Shown here: positions 27,969 to 34,300 of the stretch, piece after piece
Layout of the letters: every line of letters begins with the position of its first letter
Position numbering within the stretch: the stretch's first letter is position 1
NCBI GenBank assembly: GCA_903868455.1
Contig: CAIPVK010000141.1
Coordinates: forward strand, 1-34,300
From: an uncultured Opitutia bacterium
Lineage (GTDB): Bacteria > Verrucomicrobiota > Verrucomicrobiia > Opitutales > UBA953
Length of the DNA: 34,300 nt
Reading direction: 5' to 3'
The notes under the pieces: model-generated
What the model saw: only the letters and a program-made list of their open reading frames with translations
The model's database searches: none
Told to the model about the DNA's origin: nothing
Made by a program: the position numbers and the translations under genes

Positions 27969-29053
27969 TTGGCGGGAGCCGCGGGGGTCTCGGTCACGGG
28001 GAAGAGGTACTCAAGGCGCACCGTGTATTCGGAGGCGCCGGTGGGGATGACGCTGAGACGCTCGGCCTTGGCGGGAGCCGCGGGAGCCTCGGCGGGCCCG
28101 GCCGCGCCGAGGGTCGGGAAGAAGGGCGCGGGGGCGGGGGCGGCCGCGGGGCCGGCGCCGAGGTTGGCGCCGTTGGAGACGAGCTCCTTGAGGGTCTCGG
28201 CCGAGGGCTGGGTGATCTCGATGCCGGAGATGGCGACGGGCTTGCCCGAGTTCTGCACGAGGTTGACGAAGGCGCGCAGGGTGTCGGAGCGGCCCACGAA
28301 GCGGACCCGGAAGGCGAAGGAACCGACGAGGCCGGGGCGGCGGAAGCTGTGGCCCGAGAGCACGAACTCGTCGGACTGCAGCCGCACGGCGAGCGCCTCG
28401 GCGGAGGGCGTGTCGAGGGTGAAGGCCTGGCTGTCGCCTGCGGGGCCCGCGACGGCGGGGAAGGTCTCGATCGGCTCGCGGTCGATGGACTGGATGAGCA
28501 GGGGCGCGGCGGGGGCCTTGGCCTCGACGAGGGTCTCGAGGATCCACTCGATCATCTTCCGCTGGCGGTCGACCTCGCGGTACAGGCGCTGCGGCTGGGT
28601 GCCGCGGTTGAGGACGTAGCGACGGAAGCCGAAGCAGGCCTCCTCGCGCGAGGGCAGGCGGACGTCCTTGGACTGGGCGAGGCGGCGCCAGCGGCTGACG
28701 GACTCCTGGATCTGGGTGCCGAGCTCGTTGGCGATGCCGACGAAGCGCGAGTCGATCTGGCTCTCGGGGGCGCCGGCGATGGCGTTGCGGAGGGCCTCCT
28801 GGCGGGCCTGGAGCGCGGCGAGGTCGGCCGAGGCGGCGGCGACGTTGTCGGCGTTGAGCGCGACGGGGTCGCCGCCCTCGGGCAGGGCGGCCCCGCTCAC
28901 GAGGGCGTTCACCGCCGAGGTCACGCGCCGCAGGTCGGCGTCGGCCTTGGCCTGGGCGGCGTAGGCGTTGTAGGCGAGCACGCAGCCGGCGGCGAAGACG
29001 AGGCCGAGCGCGCCGAGGGCGACCTGGAAGGGGAGATGGGGACGGTTGGCCAC
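27965..29053 (-). CDS. Amuc_1100-like pilus-like protein
   Basis: N-terminal TM (FQVALGALGLVFAAGCVLAYNAY), coiled segment, two alpha/beta domains; syntenic position next to the PilM-like gene. Confidence 0.78.
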   Translation of the reverse strand: MANRPHLPFQVALGALGLVFAAGCVLAYNAYAAQAKADADLRRVTSAVNALVSGAALPEGGDPVALNADNVAAASADLAALQARQEALRNAIAGAPESQIDSRFVGIANELGTQIQESVSRWRRLAQSKDVRLPSREEACFGFRRYVLNRGTQPQRLYREVDRQRKMIEWILETLVEAKAPAAPLLIQSIDREPIETFPAVAGPAGDSQAFTLDTPSAEALAVRLQSDEFVLSGHSFRRPGLVGSFAFRVRFVGRSDTLRAFVNLVQNSGKPVAISGIEITQPSAETLKELVSNGANLGAGPAAAPAPAPFFPTLGAAGPAEAPAAPAKAERLSVIPTGASEYTVRLEYLFPVTETPAAPAK

Positions 29054-29057
29054 GGCT

Positions 29058-30767
29058 TCAGAGGGACTTGTCCTGCTTGATCACGAGGGTCAGGGACAGG
29101 CGGGGGAGGTTGGGCTGCGAGGTGTCGGCGCGGATCTCCGAGTCGGGGATCGCCTCCACGAAGCTGTTCTTGCGGAGGGCCTCCACGAGCTCGCGCTGGC
29201 GGCGGCGGAAGACCTCGGCGTTGATCACGGCGTCCTTGCCGGGGGCGACCTCGGGCAACAGGAGGCGCACGCTGAGGACGACCTTCGTCACCGCGGGCGG
29301 CGGCGGGGCCGCGGGCTCGCCCTCGGCGGGCGCGGGGGCGGCGGGCTGGTCGCGACGGACGCGCAGCTCCTCGACCCACTGGTGGCGGGCGGAGAGCACC
29401 TGCGACTGCAGCTCGACGAGGAAGTCGTTCCAGTGGGAGCGGGAGACGACGACCGAGTCGAGCTGGGCGTTGGTGGCGGCGACCTCGGCGGCCTTCTGGC
29501 GCAGGCCGAGGATCTCGCCGCGGCGGCCGGTCAGCTCGACCTCGCGCGACTTCACCACGCCCACGCGGGCGGCGGCGGCGGACGCGGCGTCCTGGAGGAA
29601 CCACCAGGCCGGGATGGGCGCGAGCGCGAGGAGGGCGGCGGCGGCGAGCAGGATCGGCTTGCGGGCGTTGAAGGCGATCTGCTCGGCGATCGGGGCGGGG
29701 ATCAGGTTGACGCCGGCGGGGTCGGGCAGGACGAGGCGGGCGGCCTCGCCGATGGGCTCGGAGAGCTGGGCGCGGACGGCCTCGACGTACTCGGGGTTGA
29801 CGTTGGCGCCGAGCGAGACGGCGGCCAGGGGGTCGAGGGCGTCGACGGGCAGGCGGAGCGTCTCGGCGAGCTGCTCGCGGAGGCCGGGGAGCATCGAGCC
29901 GCGGCCGGCGAGGAGCACGCGCGCGGGCTGGCGGGCCGGATGGGTGCGCTTGAGGTTGATGAGGCGGCGGTTGATGTCCTGCGCGAGGCGGCGCGAGAAG
30001 GCCTGGGCGTTGGCGACGAGCGCGGCGGCCTGGGGGTCGCCCTCGGCGAGCTGGACGACGCCGGTGAAGAAGCCGACCTTGAGCGCCTCGGCGTTGGCGA
30101 AGGCGTTGCCGGTGTTGTCGGAGACGCCCTGGGTGACGGTGTTGCCGCCGAGCGTGGCGGTCTGGACGCTCATGCCGGAGGGTCCGGCGAAGGTCAGGTT
30201 CGTCGTGCGCGAGCCGACGTGGACGATGAGGACCTCCTCCGCGGCGTCGCCCGAGGCGAGGCGCCACGTCTGGCTGTCGAGGAGGGGCGCGGCCTGGATG
30301 CCCGCGGGGCGCAGCCCGGTGGCGGCGATCTCGTTGGCGAGGCGCGTGGCGACGTCGGTGCGCAGCGCGAAGAGGAGGACCTCGGCCTCGACGCCGTCGG
30401 AGGCGAGCACCTGGCTGCCCCAGACCACCTCGGAGAGCGGGTAGGGAATGGCGTTCTGGGCCTCGAAGGCGACGATCTGGGCCTGGCGCTCCTTCTCGAC
30501 CTGGGCGACCTTGAGGGGCTTGGAGAGGAGGAGGAAGCCGGGGACGACGACGGTGGCGACGCCCGAGAGCTCGTGCTGCTGGACGAGGCCGCGGAGGGCC
30601 TCGAGGGCGGCGGCGATCCATTCCTCCTCGCCGGCGAGGCCGGGGGGCAGGTCCTGGACGATCACGCGCTCGAGGGTCAGGCGGCCGGCCTGGGCGGAGA
30701 AGGTCGACACCGACACGTGGCCGGCGCCGAGGTTGACGACGGTGGAGGACTTGGCGCTCGCGCTCAT
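29058..30767 (-). CDS. Amuc_1101-like protein: PilM-type actin fold fused to a PilN-like C-terminal part
   Basis: VVNLGAGHVSVSTF, NAIPYPLSEVVWGSQVL, VLIVHVGSRTTNLTFAG, RVLLAGRGSMLPGLREQLAETLRLPVDALDPL, then TM and a soluble domain. Confidence 0.85.
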   Translation of the reverse strand: MSASAKSSTVVNLGAGHVSVSTFSAQAGRLTLERVIVQDLPPGLAGEEEWIAAALEALRGLVQQHELSGVATVVVPGFLLLSKPLKVAQVEKERQAQIVAFEAQNAIPYPLSEVVWGSQVLASDGVEAEVLLFALRTDVATRLANEIAATGLRPAGIQAAPLLDSQTWRLASGDAAEEVLIVHVGSRTTNLTFAGPSGMSVQTATLGGNTVTQGVSDNTGNAFANAEALKVGFFTGVVQLAEGDPQAAALVANAQAFSRRLAQDINRRLINLKRTHPARQPARVLLAGRGSMLPGLREQLAETLRLPVDALDPLAAVSLGANVNPEYVEAVRAQLSEPIGEAARLVLPDPAGVNLIPAPIAEQIAFNARKPILLAAAALLALAPIPAWWFLQDAASAAAARVGVVKSREVELTGRRGEILGLRQKAAEVAATNAQLDSVVVSRSHWNDFLVELQSQVLSARHQWVEELRVRRDQPAAPAPAEGEPAAPPPPAVTKVVLSVRLLLPEVAPGKDAVINAEVFRRRQRELVEALRKNSFVEAIPDSEIRADTSQPNLPRLSLTLVIKQDKSL

Positions 30768-30786
30768 GGTGCGGGGCGGCTCGGGG

Positions 30787-31479
30787 TCAGCGGGACGAGA
30801 GGTCCTCGCGGACGAACTCGGGGGAGAACCGGGCGACGTCCGCCTCGAGGTTGTCGACGAGGTAATGGGGGCGCAGGAAGCCGGCGTTGCCGAGGCAGCC
30901 GCGGTCGGCGAAGCCCTTCACGTTGTCGAAGGCGGCCTTCTCGGTGAGCAGCTTGGCCACCGCGGCCTTCTGGTCGGCGACGAAGGCGCCGCGCGCGTCG
31001 AACAGGGACTGGGGCGTGCCGGCGACCTCGAGCTCGACGAAATGGACGTCGGGGTCCTTGCGCAGCGCGTCGCGCTTCACGATGTCGCCTGGCAGGTAGA
31101 AGAACACCGAGCGCGCCGAGTTGACCTCCATGGTGAGGACCGTCGCGGAGGCGCGGTAGAAGCTCCACTCCTCGAGGTTCTTGGCGTTGTTCTTGTTGTT
31201 GAAGCCGAGCGTGACGGTGACCTTCACCCGGTCGACCCAGCGCTTGTTGAGGGCCTTGGGATCGGGATTGGAGCGGGCGTCCAGCACGACCTCCACCCGG
31301 TTCCAGGGGTTGGTGGCCATGCCGTTCATGCGGGTCTGGCTGAAACGGACGTCCTTGACCAGGACCGCCTTATCCGGGGCGCCCGCCGCCGCGTTGGCCG
31401 CGGGTTGCTGCGCCAGGAGCGGGGGGAAGGACAGGCAAAGCGCCAGCGCCGCCAGGCACGAGGGCAGGAGGGAGGGCAT
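30787..31479 (-). CDS. Amuc_1102-like pilus-like protein
   Basis: Signal peptide MPSLLPSCLAALALCLSFPPLLAQ; first gene of the operon; start placed at 31479. Confidence 0.72.
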   Translation of the reverse strand: MPSLLPSCLAALALCLSFPPLLAQQPAANAAAGAPDKAVLVKDVRFSQTRMNGMATNPWNRVEVVLDARSNPDPKALNKRWVDRVKVTVTLGFNNKNNAKNLEEWSFYRASATVLTMEVNSARSVFFYLPGDIVKRDALRKDPDVHFVELEVAGTPQSLFDARGAFVADQKAAVAKLLTEKAAFDNVKGFADRGCLGNAGFLRPHYLVDNLEADVARFSPEFVREDLSSR

Positions 31480-31544
31480 AGAACCTCTATGGGCTAGGTA
31501 AGCGGGGGGGGTTGGCAAACGCAAAAACTCGGCGAACCCCTGCT

Positions 31545-31563
31545 AACGCAAATGGTTTGCGTT
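31545..31563. promoter_or_regulatory. Candidate operator: perfect inverted repeat AACGCAAA-TGG-TTTGCGTT, Zur/Fur-family-like
   Basis: Direct reading; 28 bp upstream of the znuA-like ATG, in the divergent intergenic region. Extra half-site AACGCAAA at 31518-31525. Confidence 0.65.
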
Positions 31564-31591
31564 TGGCCATGGACCGGAAAGTCTGGGCCCG

Positions 31592-32524
31592 ATGCGTCCT
31601 CTCGCCGCGCTGCTGATGGCTTGCCTCACCTGCCTCGGGGCGGATGAGAGCCGGCCGCTGCGTCTGGCGACCAGCCACCCCTTCCTGGAGGAATGGGCCT
31701 CCCGGATCGCAGGCCCGGGCGCCGAGGTGGAATGCCTCACCCCGCGCGCGGCCGACCTCCATGTTTTCGAGCCCTCGCCCCTCACCGTCCGGAAGGTGCT
31801 CGAAGCCGACGCCATCCTCGCCTTCGACCCCTTGCTGGAGCCATGGTTGGCCCGACTCGTAAAGTCCAACCAATTGGAGGGCAAGGTCTTGTGGATTGGA
31901 AAGCCTTGGATCTCGGACCAAGGCACCACCTTGGCTTGCTGCCCCGAGACCTCGACGGGGAAGCATGCCCTCCTGAGGCGACCGGAACCCGTCGACCCCC
32001 ACCTTTGGACCGACCCCGCGCTCGTGCGCGAGCTGGTCACGCGCCTGCACGCCTGGCTGGAGCCCAAGCTCGGGGCGGCCGATGCGTCCGCACGGCAATC
32101 CAGGCTCGGGGCGCTTCGCGAGGAGGCGGCGGCGGTCGACCGGGAGCTGCGCGAGGGGTTCTCGCGCCTCGGCGACGACCGTCGCGGCCTCATCACGCAC
32201 CACGCCAACCTCTCGCGCTTCGCCGCGACCTACGGCCTTCGCATCGAGGGCGTCATCCTGGCCAGCGCCACGACCGAGGCCGCGGACCCGTCGGCGAGGG
32301 AGATGGCGCGGCTGATCGACAAGGCGCGCGCGGGCAAGGCGCGCTTGGTGGTGGTCGACAAGGGGAGCCGCGCGGCCGCGGCCGAGGTGCTGGCGAAGGA
32401 GTCGGGGCTGCCCCCTCCCCTGCCCCTGCGCGTCGACAACCTCGAGTCCGAGGGGCCCGGCTCGACGTGGGCTGGGATGATGCGCGAGGCGGGCGCGCGG
32501 CTTTCGGAGGCGCTGGCGCGATGA
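31592..32524 (+). CDS. Metal ABC transporter substrate-binding protein (ZnuA/TroA family)
   Basis: ADLHVFEPSPLTVRKVLEADAILAFDPLLEPWL, VDPHLWTDPALVRELV, ITHHANLSRFAATYGLRIEGVI; followed by ATPase and permease genes. Confidence 0.88.
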   Translation: MRPLAALLMACLTCLGADESRPLRLATSHPFLEEWASRIAGPGAEVECLTPRAADLHVFEPSPLTVRKVLEADAILAFDPLLEPWLARLVKSNQLEGKVLWIGKPWISDQGTTLACCPETSTGKHALLRRPEPVDPHLWTDPALVRELVTRLHAWLEPKLGAADASARQSRLGALREEAAAVDRELREGFSRLGDDRRGLITHHANLSRFAATYGLRIEGVILASATTEAADPSAREMARLIDKARAGKARLVVVDKGSRAAAAEVLAKESGLPPPLPLRVDNLESEGPGSTWAGMMREAGARLSEALAR

Positions 32525-33231
32525 GCTGCGCCTGCGAGCACCTGGCGCTCCGCACGCGGGGCCTCGCCCTGCGCCCGGCGCCGGGCGCGCCGCGGGTCCT
32601 CGAGGGCGCGGACCTCGAGGTGCCCGCGGGCTGCCGCACCGCCCTCGTCGGCCCCAACGGAGCGGGCAAGTCGACGCTCCTGCGCGCGCTCGCGGGGCTC
32701 ACGCCGGCCGACGCAGGGAGCCTCGAGGTCAACGGCGCGCCGCCTCGCGCGGGCCGGGCCGACGTCGCCCTGCTCGCCCAGCGCCCGCGCCTCGCGACCG
32801 GCGTGCCCTGCACGGTCGGCCGCCTGGCGGAGATGGGTCGGCTCGGTCGCGCCGCCTGGGGATTCTCCCTCGGGCGCGACGATCGCGAGCGCGCCCGGCG
32901 CGCCCTCCGGGCGGTGGGCCTCGAGGACCTCGCCGACCGCTCCGTGGCGACGCTCTCCGGCGGCCAGCTGCAGCGCGCGCTGGTCGCCCGCGCGCTCGCC
33001 CAGGGCGCGACGCTCCTTCTGCTGGACGAGCCCTACGTGGGGCTCGACGCGGCGAGCCGGCGCGCGCTCGACGAGCTGCTCTTCGGCCCGGCGCTCGCCG
33101 GGACCACCGTGGTCGTGTCGACGCACGACGCCGCCGACCTGCCGCGCTTCGACCGCATCCTCGCCATCGGCGACGGGCGGGCCGCGGTCACCCTGGCCTG
33201 CGACGGCCGCCACCCGCACCGCCATGCCTGA
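32521..33231 (+). CDS. Metal ABC transporter ATP-binding protein (ZnuC family)
   Basis: ATG in an ATGA overlap with the upstream gene; Walker A ALVGPNGAGKSTLLRALAGL; LSGGQLQRALVARALAQGATLLLLDEPYVGLD; STHDAADL. Confidence 0.92.
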   Translation: MSCACEHLALRTRGLALRPAPGAPRVLEGADLEVPAGCRTALVGPNGAGKSTLLRALAGLTPADAGSLEVNGAPPRAGRADVALLAQRPRLATGVPCTVGRLAEMGRLGRAAWGFSLGRDDRERARRALRAVGLEDLADRSVATLSGGQLQRALVARALAQGATLLLLDEPYVGLDAASRRALDELLFGPALAGTTVVVSTHDAADLPRFDRILAIGDGRAAVTLACDGRHPHRHA

Positions 33232-34033
33232 CGCCGGCGCCCTCTCGCACCCGTTCATGCAGCGCGCGCTCCTCGCCGCGGCGCTCTGCGGCGTCGCCTG
33301 CGCGTGCATCGGCACCCACCTCGTCGCGCGGCGCATGACGTTCGTCGGCTCCGCGCTCACGCACACGCTCCTGCCGGGCATCGCGGCGGCCTTCCTGCTG
33401 GGGCTGCCGCCGCACCTCGGGGCGCTCGCGGCGGCGGCGGCGACGGCGGCGCTCATCGCGCTCGCGGGAGGGAAGCGCGGCGGCGGCGAGGACGCGGCGA
33501 TCGGCGTCGCGCAGTCCGCGCTCTTCGCCGCGGGGGTCGTCCTGATGGCCTCGAGCGGCTCTTGGCGGGACTTCGGCGGGATGCTCTTCGGCAGCGTGCT
33601 CGGCGTGGGCGAGGGCGACCTCGCGTGGACGGGCGTCCTCGCCGCGGGGACGGTCGCGCTCCTGCTCGCCGGCCACCGCGCGCTCGAGGCCTCGGCGGTG
33701 GACGAGGACTACGCGCGGGCCGCCGGGCTGCGCCCCGCCCTGCTCCGCCTGGGGCTCGTGCTGCTCGCGGGCGCCGCGGCCGCCTCGGCCGTCAGCCTGC
33801 TCGGCGCGATGCTCACCTCCGCCCTGCTCATCGTGCCCGCCGCGGGCGGCCTGCTCCTCGGGCGCAGCCTGGCGGGCGCCATGCTCTGGGCCTCGGTCAT
33901 CGCCGTCGCCGGCTCGGCCGCGGGGCTCGTCGCCTCCTACCACGTCGAGGCCCTGCCCTCGGGCGCGGCGATGGTCGCCGGCTGCTGCGCGGGCTTCGCG
34001 CTCGCGCGACTCTGGCGCGCGCTGCGCGGCTGA
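33224..34033 (+). CDS. Metal ABC transporter permease (ZnuB family)
   Basis: HPFMQRALLAAALCGVACACIGTHLVARRMTFVGSALTHTLLPGIAAAFLLG, multi-TM; 8-bp overlap with the ATPase gene. Confidence 0.92.
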   Translation: MPDAGALSHPFMQRALLAAALCGVACACIGTHLVARRMTFVGSALTHTLLPGIAAAFLLGLPPHLGALAAAAATAALIALAGGKRGGGEDAAIGVAQSALFAAGVVLMASSGSWRDFGGMLFGSVLGVGEGDLAWTGVLAAGTVALLLAGHRALEASAVDEDYARAAGLRPALLRLGLVLLAGAAAASAVSLLGAMLTSALLIVPAAGGLLLGRSLAGAMLWASVIAVAGSAAGLVASYHVEALPSGAAMVAGCCAGFALARLWRALRG

Positions 34034-34039
34034 TGGAGA

Positions 34040-34143
34040 CTGCCGAGTCTCTAAGCTTCTAAGTGGCTGAGTCCCTAAGTCGCTTGGTCACTTAGCTACT
34101 TAGCAACTTAGTCTCTTCGTCTCTTAGTCTCTTCGTCCTTCTT
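34040..34143. repeat. Degenerate 8-nt-period array (nnn-CTWAG) arranged as an imperfect palindrome
   Basis: Units from 34048: tctctaag cttctaag tggctgag tccctaag tcgcttgg tcacttag ctacttag caacttag tctcttcg tctcttag tctcttcg tccttctt. Arms 34060-34080 and 34090-34110 are complementary at 17 of 21 positions. Confidence 0.85.
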
Positions 34144-34151
34144 CCCCCTTC

Positions 34152-34300
34152 TCAGCGCAAGCTGAGCGGCGGGCCTAGCACCTCGCGCGCGACCACCGCG
34201 CGGCGCAGCGCGGCGCGCGTGGCGAAGTCGCGGGCGTGGGCGGAGGGCGCGCGGCGCGCGACGGAAGGGGCGACCGAGGCCGCGGGGGCGGGCGGCGGCG
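34152..34300 (-). CDS. Partial CDS, C-terminus only (N-terminus beyond window), unknown function
   Basis: Minus-strand frame open to the window edge, ending ...SAHARDFATRAALRRAVVAREVLGPPLSLR*; not in the ORF track because it is truncated. Confidence 0.5.
   Translation of the reverse strand, partial: PPPAPAASVAPSVARRAPSAHARDFATRAALRRAVVAREVLGPPLSLR

Noticed and set aside
34151-34166. CTCAGC-GCAA-GCTGAG hairpin as a terminator
   Set aside because: Stem is only 6 bp, overlaps the stop codon of the partial minus-strand gene, and has no T-run on either side; weak as a terminator.

Overview
High-GC bacterial window that looks verrucomicrobial: it carries a five-gene operon matching the Akkermansia Amuc_1098-1102 pilus-like cluster. 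Left to right it contains: a 3'-truncated PHP phosphoesterase (cut by the window edge and absent from the ORF track) abutting an N-terminally short ftsY; aroB; a phosphohexomutase with a small lipoprotein; a six-gene operon (YfgM-like TPR protein, Gld-type ABC exporter, DUF4340 protein, AsmA-like protein); accB-accC; a PrmB-like methyltransferase; a minus-strand block of NUC-type endonuclease, DUF2752 protein and two GYF_2-type membrane proteins; tRNA-Arg(UCU), folE2 and tRNA-Thr(CGU); a CvpA-like protein; two adjacent proteins built from four diverged copies of what looks like one uncharacterised ~85-aa helical module ending in 'YGF-x-LTR...LT-x-EE'; a standalone 5'-3' exonuclease; the Amuc_1098-1102-like operon; and a znuABC-like metal ABC operon. 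The most interesting unexplained signals are (1) a degenerate 8-nt-period array folded into a long imperfect palindrome that nearly fills the convergent intergenic region at 34040-34143, (2) the four-copy module in the 21.3-23.0 kb gene pair, (3) a perfect 8-3-8 palindrome (AACGCAAA-TGG-TTTGCGTT) between the znu and pilus-like operons, and (4) a compositional break at about 785 that coincides with a shortened FtsY. All assignments come from reading the sequence; no searches were run.
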